Source of the DNA: Pacificispira sp965223125
GTDB lineage: Bacteria; Pseudomonadota; Alphaproteobacteria; UBA8366; Aestuariispiraceae
Assembly: GCA_965223125.1 (NCBI GenBank)
Contig: OZ244984.1
Coordinates: 2,232,001 to 2,296,000, forward strand
Length of the DNA stretch: 64,000 nucleotides
Reading direction: 5' to 3'
Shown here piece after piece: positions 20,469 through 27,159 of the stretch; positions within the stretch are counted from its first letter, which is position 1, and each line of letters starts with the position of its first letter. The notes beneath the pieces were generated by a model. The model had not been told where the DNA came from. It saw only the letters and a program-made list of their open reading frames with translations, and ran no database searches. Both the position numbers and the translations under genes were made by a program.

Positions 20469-21353
20469 TCACCGCACCGGCTGCAAGGCTCGGATTTCGT
20501 CCAGCCGCGCCAGGATTTCGCGGATAGCATCGACATTGGCCAGGGCCGCGTCATAGGCGGCGGGACCCCAGCGGTCGGACAGGGATCCGGCCGGAACTGC
20601 ATTGGCCTGTTCCAGAGTCCCCAACACGGTTCCTTCGTTGTCCATCAGCCACCAGCTTATGGTGACTTCCTCCATTCCGTTCTGCATGGGCGCGATGCTG
20701 ACCGCACCTGCCAGCAAAAGCGCCGCCTCATCCTGATTTGGGGCCATCTCGATGCCCGCTTCCGCCAAGACACCCGTCATGGCGCGGGCAAGTGCGCGGT
20801 CGCCGTCGCCTGGCGCACCTTCAACGCCGACGACGGCAACCCTGCGCGGGCCTTGATCGAGGACGAGGGACGCTTCGGGTCGCAGGGCTGCAGCAACCAG
20901 CGCGGCCCCGTGTTCTGCCAGTGCCTGCACCAGCGCCGGGTTGCCCAACCGGTAATCGCCAAGGTTTGCCTTGATGCGTGCCTGGACCGTTGTGACCGTT
21001 TTCCCATCGGGATCGGTCAATACCCAGTCGATGATGGCGTCCCCCGCCTGCCAGCGGGACGTCCCCTCCATCAGCAGCGCATTGGTCAGGGCGGCACTGG
21101 CTGAGGCCGGTACTTCCGCCCGCTGCAGTTCCAGCACCAATGCTTCCGTCAGAGGACCGGCCAGCTCTGCCGGGGCACCGGCGACCGGGAATACCGTTAC
21201 ACCCGCGCCATCCGGAATTTCCAGCAACGGGTTCAGTTCCTTGGCGGCCGGGGCCTCCTGGAACGGTTTCGGGATCGGCCCGCAGGCGGCGAGGCCCAGC
21301 AGGATCGCAATGATCAGGGGCCAGCGCCGGTCAGACAAGCGACAATCAGACAA
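20469..21353 (-). CDS. Putative lipoprotein, last gene of the hldD-lgt operon
   Basis: A 294-residue exported lipoprotein with signal peptide RRWPLIIAILLGLAAC and a lipobox Cys about residue 24. The body alternates hydrophobic strands and Ala-rich helices (AGVTVFPVAGAPAELAGPLTE; EVTISWWLMDNEG) with no catalytic motif that I recognise. The start is TTG at 21353, preceded by GGTGAG; it overlaps the stop of a tiny hydrophobic frame (21346-21411), suggesting coupled translation, with TTG 21338 as alternative. It converges on pmbA with 21 bases between stops. Interestingly, lgt, which lipidates such proteins, is in the same operon. Confidence 0.72.
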   Translation of the reverse strand: MSDCRLSDRRWPLIIAILLGLAACGPIPKPFQEAPAAKELNPLLEIPDGAGVTVFPVAGAPAELAGPLTEALVLELQRAEVPASASAALTNALLMEGTSRWQAGDAIIDWVLTDPDGKTVTTVQARIKANLGDYRLGNPALVQALAEHGAALVAAALRPEASLVLDQGPRRVAVVGVEGAPGDGDRALARAMTGVLAEAGIEMAPNQDEAALLLAGAVSIAPMQNGMEEVTISWWLMDNEGTVLGTLEQANAVPAGSLSDRWGPAAYDAALANVDAIREILARLDEIRALQPVR

Positions 21354-21411
21354 GGCAGCTCACCAGCACCAGCAGGAAACAGACGACGATCATCTGGATG
21401 ATCCAGGGCAT
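21346..21411 (-). CDS. Possible 21-residue hydrophobic peptide
   Basis: ATG at 21411 to TGA at 21346 would encode a 21-residue peptide that is almost wholly hydrophobic (starts MPWIIQMIVV, ends LVLVSCLV). It begins 15 bases after the stop of the M24-fold hydrolase, and its stop overlaps the TTG start region of the lipoprotein. It is too short to judge by composition. It may be a leader peptide, a tiny membrane protein or chance. Confidence 0.28.
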   Translation of the reverse strand: MPWIIQMIVVCFLLVLVSCLV

Positions 21412-21426
21412 CGACGCCGCCCCGTT

Positions 21427-22578
21427 CTAGAGCCGCACCATGTCGAGCGGGCTGCGCGACACGGTTTTCGACCCGGTTTCGGTCAGGATCGAGCTGCGCC
21501 CCAGGCACATCGCCAGACCCTTGTCGGAGTTCACGATGATGATATGGATGAAAAAAGCCATGTTCGCGGCCAGTTCCACCGGATTGCCCTCATAGAACAT
21601 CGGCCAGTCCATCCAGCACGGCGTATAGCGTGCGCTCATGCCATAGCCGCAGGCATTCAGACGATGTTCGCGCAACCCGTGGGCATCCAGCACGCGGGCA
21701 TGGGCCTGGAAGACATCGCCCATGGTATTGCCGGGCTTCAGCGTGGCCTCGCATTCCAGCAGGGCGGCCTTCGCGGCCTCATACATATGCAGGTGTTCCG
21801 GCTCCGGCTGGCCGATGATGAAGGTATTCATCATCGCCGCGTGATAGCGCCGATAGGCCCCGGCCCATTCCAGCGTCAACTGGTCGTTCTCCGACAGATT
21901 CCGTCGGCCCGACTTGTAGCGGCAGAGCAGGGCGTCCCGGTCGGAACCGATGATGAATTCGTTGCCGGCATAGTCGCCGCCGCCCTCGAACACCGCGCCC
22001 TGCATGCGGGACAGGATCAGCCCTTCGTCTACCCCCGCCGCCGTGATCGAGACGGCAGCATCATAGGCGTCATCGGCCAGTTCACCTGCGCGGCGGATGC
22101 AGTCCAGTTCCGCCGGACTTTTCACGATGCGCTGCTGGCTGATCAGGTCATTGGCGGGGATTAGCGTGCAAAACCCGTCCATCGCCGCTTCGATCTGCTT
22201 GCCGCGATGGGCAGTCAGTCCCGCCGCTTCATATTCCACACCGATCCGCTTGCCGCGCACGCCATAACTTTCCAGCACGTCGCGCAGCTGCGTTGCCGGG
22301 GTCGCGCCTTCCTTGTCTACCCAGATATGGATGTCCTGGATCACGCTGGTATGCTGCGCCTGACGCAGATCCGGTGCGCGGGTCAGCAGGAAGAATTTCC
22401 CGTCCGCGCCCAGATAGAAGGCCTGGAAGAAGCAGAAACCGAACGTGTCATAGCCGGTCAGCCAGTACATGCTCTCCTGCAGGAAGATCAGCATTCCGTC
22501 CAGATTTTCCGCCTGCATCGCCCGACAGGCTTTCGCGCGCCGTGCCGCCAGTTCCTCGACCGTGAAATGGATCGCCAT
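21427..22578 (-). CDS. M24-family (creatinase/Xaa-Pro peptidase fold) hydrolase
   Basis: A 383-residue pita-bread-fold protein: an N-terminal creatinase-like domain of about 150 residues, the linker QQRIVKSPAELDCIRRA, then the M24 catalytic domain. The five metal ligands of true aminopeptidases are not kept. The paired Asp motif is LEWAGAYRRYHAA, so the two Asp positions are Glu237 and Ala248, and the ligand-His segment reads ACGYGMSARY. That pattern is known from metal-free relatives such as creatinase and ectoine-hydrolase-like proteins, which cleave C-N bonds in small compounds. Substrate unknown. The N-terminal domain resembles other creatinase-fold proteins (SMYWLTGYDTFGF). It lies 36 bases after pgeF on the same strand. 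Confidence 0.8.
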   Translation of the reverse strand: MAIHFTVEELAARRAKACRAMQAENLDGMLIFLQESMYWLTGYDTFGFCFFQAFYLGADGKFFLLTRAPDLRQAQHTSVIQDIHIWVDKEGATPATQLRDVLESYGVRGKRIGVEYEAAGLTAHRGKQIEAAMDGFCTLIPANDLISQQRIVKSPAELDCIRRAGELADDAYDAAVSITAAGVDEGLILSRMQGAVFEGGGDYAGNEFIIGSDRDALLCRYKSGRRNLSENDQLTLEWAGAYRRYHAAMMNTFIIGQPEPEHLHMYEAAKAALLECEATLKPGNTMGDVFQAHARVLDAHGLREHRLNACGYGMSARYTPCWMDWPMFYEGNPVELAANMAFFIHIIIVNSDKGLAMCLGRSSILTETGSKTVSRSPLDMVRL

Positions 22579-22614
22579 CTCGGTTTCCCCCGTTGTTATG
22601 GTGCCAAGCCTTTA

Positions 22615-23415
22615 TCATGTAAGGGCGATGGCCGACAGCAACCGCCCGTAATCGATACTGCCTGCCGCATTGCGCTCGTCCCGGTGGGTCGCGCGACGAT
22701 AACTGTAGAAGCGCACGGCATCGGCATAAGTGTCTTCGGCAACATGGCCGACCTGACCGACGCCCGCTGCATGCATCCGGTCCAGAACATACCTCGGCAG
22801 ATCGAAACGGAAATGCCCTCTTGTGTCCGAGGCAGCGAAAAACCGGTCAAGTGCCGGATCGTCCTCCATGAAGCGGGCATAGAATTCCGGCCCGACTTCA
22901 TAAGAGGACTGGTGGATGCAGGGGCCAAGTATCGCGCATATTCCGGATCGGGTCGCTCCCAGCGCCTCCATGGCGGCAACTGTTGCCTCGACCACGCCAC
23001 CGATGGCCCCTTTCCATCCGGCATGGCAGGCCCCTATGACACCTGCGGTCGCATCGGCGAACAGCACCGGCGCGCAATCTGCCGTCGCGATGCCCAGCGC
23101 CAGTCCCGGCCTGTCCGTTACCATCCCGTCCGCTTTCGGCAGGTGATCCAGATCGAAGGACGCCGTTACGGTCACGACATCGGCGCTGTGGACCTGATAG
23201 AGCGTGTTCAGCGCCATCGCCGGAAGACCCAGCGCCGCCATCGCCCGCGCCCGGTTCTCCGCGACCAATTCCTGATCGTCACCGGAGCCCAGGCCGATAT
23301 TGAGGCCCTGATAGATTCCGGTGCTACAACCACCCTGGCGGGTGAAGAAGCCGTGTCGAATTCCTGGCAGGGCGGCAAGCCTAGGTTCGGTCAGGGGGAG
23401 GGCGATATCCTGCAT
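22615..23415 (-). CDS. pgeF: Peptidoglycan editing factor / YfiH-type polyphenol oxidase
   Basis: YfiH/LACC1-family protein of 266 residues. In E. coli PgeF removes L-Ser wrongly built into peptidoglycan precursors; other members act on purine nucleosides. The metal site is visible: QVHS with His76, TADCAPVLFAD with Cys114, and CHAGWKG with His131, the same His-Cys-His arrangement as YfiH. GPCI and FYSYRR near the C-terminus are also family signatures. It follows the MidA-type methyltransferase by 3 bases and belongs to the hldD-lgt operon. Confidence 0.92.
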   Translation of the reverse strand: MQDIALPLTEPRLAALPGIRHGFFTRQGGCSTGIYQGLNIGLGSGDDQELVAENRARAMAALGLPAMALNTLYQVHSADVVTVTASFDLDHLPKADGMVTDRPGLALGIATADCAPVLFADATAGVIGACHAGWKGAIGGVVEATVAAMEALGATRSGICAILGPCIHQSSYEVGPEFYARFMEDDPALDRFFAASDTRGHFRFDLPRYVLDRMHAAGVGQVGHVAEDTYADAVRFYSYRRATHRDERNAAGSIDYGRLLSAIALT

Positions 23416-23418
23416 GGA

Positions 23419-24585
23419 TCAGTCAGTCTCCAGTCCCGGCAGCGGTGGCATGGATGGGGCGGCGAGTCCCAGGACCTTGAACAGGGTGCCCATCCCGTCG
23501 GCGCCGATCAGGCGATCTCGCGCGATGGCGATCTGTGGCGCATTGGACCCGGCGGCCTGCATCAGGTTTCGGGTGCGGATATCGATTCCCAGCGATTGCA
23601 GGAAGGTCCCCTGGGTCGTGATCGGGCTCGCCCGGCAGCCGCTTTCGACGACGGCCTTGGACAGGGCGGTGAAGTCCACATGGGCGGTCAGGTCGGCCTC
23701 TCCCGGCGTTTCCAGGATCGGGCAGGGTTTGTGCGCCTTCACGGCCTGCAATGTATCGCCGGTCGCCGGTCCTTCATATCCGTAGTCGAAGATCAGGGCC
23801 GCCCCGCCCTGGCGGGCGATCCGCGTGGAGATTTCACCGGCGATGCGCCAGGCCATCGGGGCCAGTTCCACCACCCGGCCCGGCTTCGCGCGCTGCCGCA
23901 GATCGGGGTCGATCAGGGCCTCTATCGGGCCTGGGCCCGGTGCCAGTGTCAGACCCAGCGCGCCGCTGATCGGGTCAATGCCGAGCAGTCGCTCGCGCCA
24001 GCCCTGCGCCGTGCGCTGGATCTGGCGGATCGGCAGGGCATCAAAGAATTCGTTGGCGAGGATCAGCAGTGGCGCATCATCCGGCAGGCTGTTGCCATCG
24101 CTGTGCCAGGTGATAGGAACCGGTGCCTTTTCCAGTGTCTTTTTCTGCGTTTCCCGCAATACCGGGCTGGTTTCCACCAGATGCAGTCGGCATGCCTTCA
24201 GGAAGCTCGGCACCCGCTTTCCTGCACGCAGCAGGTCGGCGGCCAGCGTCCCCCGGCCAGGACCGAATTCGACCAGATGCAGGCATTCCGGTGATCCCAT
24301 CTGAAGCCAGAGTTCGGCGCACCAGAGGCCGATCAATTCCCCGAACATCTGCGATATTTCCGGGGCGGTGGTGAAATCGCCGCCGCGCCCGAAGGGATCG
24401 CGGGTGATGTAATAGCCATGCAGCGGATGACCCAGCGCATCGCCCATGAAATCGGCGATTGTCAGCGGCCCTTCCAGCAGGATGCGCTGGCGAAGATGCG
24501 CTTCAACAGGTGTCATGGCAGGCGTCGCAACGGGCGTCATGGTCGGAACCGGGGCAGGGGAATAGGGTAGGGTGAAATCGTTCAC
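23419..24585 (-). CDS. MidA/NDUFAF7-type SAM-dependent methyltransferase
   Basis: About 388 residues, homologous to the arginine methyltransferase family (NDUFAF7/MidA) that modifies a complex I subunit in mitochondria. Diagnostic pieces are DFMGDALGHPLHGYYIT-like N-terminus, GDFTTAPEISQMFGELIGLW, the SAM loop LVEFGPGRGTLAADLLR, ILANEFFDALPIRQ, and FDYGYEGP. The start is taken as GTG 24585, which overlaps the lgt stop as GTGA, giving MNDFTLPYSPAPVP; ATGs at 24540 and 24516 are alternatives. The position between lgt and pgeF is common in alphaproteobacteria. Confidence 0.9.
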   Translation of the reverse strand: MNDFTLPYSPAPVPTMTPVATPAMTPVEAHLRQRILLEGPLTIADFMGDALGHPLHGYYITRDPFGRGGDFTTAPEISQMFGELIGLWCAELWLQMGSPECLHLVEFGPGRGTLAADLLRAGKRVPSFLKACRLHLVETSPVLRETQKKTLEKAPVPITWHSDGNSLPDDAPLLILANEFFDALPIRQIQRTAQGWRERLLGIDPISGALGLTLAPGPGPIEALIDPDLRQRAKPGRVVELAPMAWRIAGEISTRIARQGGAALIFDYGYEGPATGDTLQAVKAHKPCPILETPGEADLTAHVDFTALSKAVVESGCRASPITTQGTFLQSLGIDIRTRNLMQAAGSNAPQIAIARDRLIGADGMGTLFKVLGLAAPSMPPLPGLETD

Positions 24586-25433
24586 GATGCGCGTTTGGCC
24601 TTCTGTTTCTGCTGCTTCTGAGGTTTGGGCAAGCGTTTCGCCTCTGTGAGGGCGCGGCGGATCAGCCATGCGCCGCCCAGCAGCATCGGCAGGGACAGCC
24701 ATTGCCCCCAGGTCGTGCCGAAGGGCAGGCTGGCGGTCAGTACTTCGGGTTCACGGAACAATTCACCCGTCATCCGCGCCAAGGCATAGCCGACCAGGAA
24801 GACCCCGGATTGCAGCCCCGGTCGCGACAGCCCGTCGAACCGGCGCAGGACGATCACCAGCACAATCAGCAGGATCACACCCTCCAGCACCGCCTCGTAA
24901 AGCTGGCTCGGATGGCGCGGCATCAGGTCGCCGGAATAGGGGAAGGCGATGGCCCAGGGCACATCCGTGACACGGCCCCAATGCTCGCCATTGATGAAAT
25001 TCGCGATCCGGCCCAGCAGGATTCCGAAGGGGGCGACGGTGCAGACGATATCGGTCAGCGAGAAGAGCGGAATCCGGTTCATCCGCGCGAACAGGACCAT
25101 CGCCGTCAGGACACCCAGCAGCCCGCCATGGAAGGACATGCCCCCTTTCCAGACCATGAGGATCTGGATCGGATCGGCGAAATAGGCACTGGGGTGATAG
25201 AACAGCACAACGCCCAGTCGCCCGCCGACGATGACCCCGATTACCGCCCAGGTCAGGAAGCGGTCGGTATGATCCGGCGTGATCGGCATCGGGCTCTGCT
25301 CGGCCAGCCGCATGCCCCAGCGCCAGCCGACGATCAGCCCGACGATATAGGCCAGCGCATACCAGCGCAGATCGAACGGCCCGATCGAAACGAGGATCGG
25401 GTCCAGATCGTGTATCCAGACGCTGGTTTCCAT
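24582..25433 (-). CDS. lgt: Prolipoprotein diacylglyceryl transferase
   Basis: Inner-membrane enzyme that moves diacylglycerol from phosphatidylglycerol to the lipobox Cys of prolipoproteins; 283 residues and about seven TM helices. Seen are the N-terminal GPFDLRWYALAYIVGLIVGW, then GMSFHGGLLG, and the Lgt signature GRIANFINGEHWGRVTDVPW with its essential Arg and Asn. The C-terminus is a lysine-rich tail (KRLPKPQKQQKQKAKRAS). It starts 18 bases after hldD and overlaps the next gene by 4 bases. Lipoproteins at 14-1126 and 20469-21353 would be its substrates. Confidence 0.97.
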   Translation of the reverse strand: METSVWIHDLDPILVSIGPFDLRWYALAYIVGLIVGWRWGMRLAEQSPMPITPDHTDRFLTWAVIGVIVGGRLGVVLFYHPSAYFADPIQILMVWKGGMSFHGGLLGVLTAMVLFARMNRIPLFSLTDIVCTVAPFGILLGRIANFINGEHWGRVTDVPWAIAFPYSGDLMPRHPSQLYEAVLEGVILLIVLVIVLRRFDGLSRPGLQSGVFLVGYALARMTGELFREPEVLTASLPFGTTWGQWLSLPMLLGGAWLIRRALTEAKRLPKPQKQQKQKAKRAS

Positions 25434-25451
25434 GACAACTCCCTGAAAAGG

Positions 25452-26435
25452 TCAGCGATAGGGATCGTCGGTTGCCAGAAAGTCGCGGATATAGGCCCCG
25501 ACTCCGGCTTCCAGCGATGTCGCAGGCAGGGTATATCCCGCCTGAACGATCCGGTCCATGCGCGCCTGTGTGAAATATTGATAATGGCGGCGGATTTCCT
25601 CGGGCGTATCGACCCAGAAAATCTCCTCCGGCTGGTCCAGCGCGGTGAAGACGGCGCGGGCGAGGTCAAGGAAACTCCGCGCCGTGCCGGAACCGCAGTT
25701 GAAAATGCCCGACACATGGGAATTGTCGTAGAGCCAGAGCATCATGTCGATGCAATCACCGATCCAGACGAAATCGCGCATCTGGCCGCCATCCTCGTAA
25801 TCCGGATGGTGGGAGCGGAACAGGCGCGCCGTGCCGCCGTCCCGCACCTGCCCGAAAACCTGATGCACGACGGAGCGCATGCCGCCCTTGTGATACTCGT
25901 TCGGGCCATAGACGTTGAAGAATTTCAGCCCCGCCCATTGCAGCGGTGCAGCCCCCTGCCGGGCCAGGCGCACCGCATTGCAGTCGAACAGCTGCTTCGA
26001 CCAGCCATAGGGATTGAGTGGTCGCAGGGCGGCCAGCGCAGTGGGATCATTGTCATCGTCGAAGCCCTGTGCACCATCGCCATAGGTCGCGGCGGAGGAG
26101 GCATAGATCAGCCGGACATCGTGCTCCGCGCACCAGTACCACAGCGCCAGCGACAGGGTCAGGTTCGCGTCCAGGATCGCATCGACATCGGTTTCCGTCG
26201 TCGCGGAGATCGCACCCATATGAAAGATGCAGTTGATGGCCTCTCCATTCTCCGCGAGCCAGTCCATAAGGCTGTCGGGGTGGATCACGGCGGCAACCGG
26301 ATGCTTGGCCAGATTGCGCCATTTCTGACCGTCGCCAAAACGGTCACAGACCGCTATCGGCCCCAGTCCCCGCGCGGCAAGACCGGCCACCAGGTTGGAG
26401 CCGATGAAACCCGCAGCACCGGTCACCAGGATCAT
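25452..26435 (-). CDS. hldD: ADP-glyceromanno-heptose 6-epimerase
   Basis: Short-chain-dehydrogenase-fold epimerase that makes ADP-L-glycero-D-manno-heptose for the LPS inner core; 327 residues. The NAD(P) motif is ILVTGAAGFIGSNLV; catalytic residues appear in LIYASSAATYGDG and NPYGWSKQLFD (YxxxK). FHMGAISATTETD is typical of HldD. First gene of a leftward operon with lgt. The promoter candidate at 26467-26495 lies about 30-60 bases upstream. Confidence 0.95.
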   Translation of the reverse strand: MILVTGAAGFIGSNLVAGLAARGLGPIAVCDRFGDGQKWRNLAKHPVAAVIHPDSLMDWLAENGEAINCIFHMGAISATTETDVDAILDANLTLSLALWYWCAEHDVRLIYASSAATYGDGAQGFDDDNDPTALAALRPLNPYGWSKQLFDCNAVRLARQGAAPLQWAGLKFFNVYGPNEYHKGGMRSVVHQVFGQVRDGGTARLFRSHHPDYEDGGQMRDFVWIGDCIDMMLWLYDNSHVSGIFNCGSGTARSFLDLARAVFTALDQPEEIFWVDTPEEIRRHYQYFTQARMDRIVQAGYTLPATSLEAGVGAYIRDFLATDDPYR

Positions 26436-26466
26436 CGGTTTATCCTTCCTCTTCGCGTCATGCCCC

Positions 26467-26495
26467 TACATATCCCTCGCGGCCCGGTGTCGCAA
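26467..26495 (-). promoter_or_regulatory. Candidate promoter of the hldD-lgt operon
   Basis: Minus strand: TTGCGA (26490-26495), 17 bases, TATGTA (26467-26472). It lies back to back with the ubiK promoter candidate; the two -35 elements are only 3 bases apart. Confidence 0.45.
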
Positions 26496-26498
26496 CCA

Positions 26499-26527
26499 TT
26501 GCCCCGACGCCGTTCCGGGAATATGTA
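26499..26527 (+). promoter_or_regulatory. Candidate promoter of ubiK
   Basis: TTGCCC (26499-26504), 17 bases, TATGTA (26522-26527), about 37 bases before the ubiK ATG. Divergent to the hldD promoter candidate. Confidence 0.45.
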
Positions 26528-26563
26528 TGGGGTAGATACAGGCTAAGGATAAGGAGCCGGATC

Positions 26564-26866
26564 ATGCAGACATCAGGCAGGTTCTTCGACGATATGGCGA
26601 AAATGGCAGGCGGAGCCATGGGCGCGCTGGGGGGCGTGAAGCAGGAGGCGGAGTCAGCCATCCGACAGCGCCTCGAACGGCTGCTTGCCGATATGGACTT
26701 GGTCCCGCGGGATGAATTCGACGCCATGGCCGATGTCGCCCGCCGCGCCCGTGAGGAGCAGGAGAAACTTGCCGTCACGGTAAAGGCCCTCGAAGCCCGC
26801 ATCGCTGCCCTGGAAAAGGCCCCCGCCCGCAAGGTGCGCGTGAAAAAAGCGATATCGGATACGTAA
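26564..26866 (+). CDS. ubiK: UbiK/YqiC-family ubiquinone biosynthesis accessory factor
   Basis: A 100-residue protein of the BMFP/YqiC family; in E. coli UbiK helps the ubiquinone-synthesis enzymes under aerobic conditions and binds membranes. The N-terminus is amphipathic (FFDDMAKMAGGAMGALGGVK), the middle has the family pattern LVPRDEFDAMADVARRAREE, and the C-terminal half is a coiled coil (LAVTVKALEARIAALE) that trimerises in relatives, ending in a basic tail. AAGGAG precedes the ATG by 8 bases. It is a single-gene unit. Confidence 0.85.
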   Translation: MQTSGRFFDDMAKMAGGAMGALGGVKQEAESAIRQRLERLLADMDLVPRDEFDAMADVARRAREEQEKLAVTVKALEARIAALEKAPARKVRVKKAISDT

Positions 26867-26960
26867 CTGGTATATCACGGTGTACTACGACCCACGAAGC
26901 AGTTGGCCTGAAAACCCGTAAGAGATTTCCTGAACGAAATATGCGCTTGGTTCTGGGAGA

Positions 26961-26981
26961 CCGCCGGATCAAGTCCGGCGG
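26961..26981. repeat. Palindromic element, copy 1
   Basis: ccgccgga-tcaag-tccggcgg, a perfect 8-bp stem with a 5-base loop. Its core is the reverse complement of copy 2 at 27013-27035, with two mismatches over 15 bases. Cores of the GGACTTGATCCGG kind are widespread extragenic palindromes in alphaproteobacterial genomes. Confidence 0.65.
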
Positions 26982-27012
26982 CGACGGTTATACCTTTACG
27001 AAAGAACACGTC

Positions 27013-27035
27013 GTGCCCAGACTCGATCCGGGCAC
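27013..27035. repeat. Palindromic element, copy 2 (inverted)
   Basis: gtgccc at 27013-27018 pairs with gggcac at 27030-27035 around an agactcgatcc core. It is the inverted partner of the element at 26961-26981; together they occupy the ubiK-pheT spacer. Confidence 0.6.
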
Positions 27036-27159
27036 CTCTCGATGTCGTTCAGTCCCCGTCATAGGCTATCGCCATGGCTGCTCGCCTCTGCGGCATTGTT
27101 TTGCCGTGTATGGGGCGTTATAGACATCGCGTCACAGGCTACCGAGCGCGGATATATCC

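Larger units (their letters stand above)
26867..27159. other. ubiK-pheT spacer with inverted palindromes, no pheS
   Basis: Nearly 300 bases without a gene. They hold the two palindromic elements and no trace of pheS, which normally precedes pheT. No leader peptide rich in Phe codons and no terminator/antiterminator pair, as in the enteric pheST attenuator, was recognised. Confidence 0.55.

Noticed and set aside
22207..24294. Very long rightward open frame antisense to pgeF and the MidA-like gene
   Set aside because: High-GC shadow: the minus-strand genes have clear family motifs across the whole interval, and the plus-strand reading is Arg/Gln/His-rich without any domain.
24702..26546. Long rightward frame antisense to lgt and hldD
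   Set aside because: Same shadow effect; Lgt and HldD signatures occupy the other strand.
26961..27035. CRISPR-like repeats
   Set aside because: Only two inverted, not direct, copies; no spacer periodicity and no cas gene.
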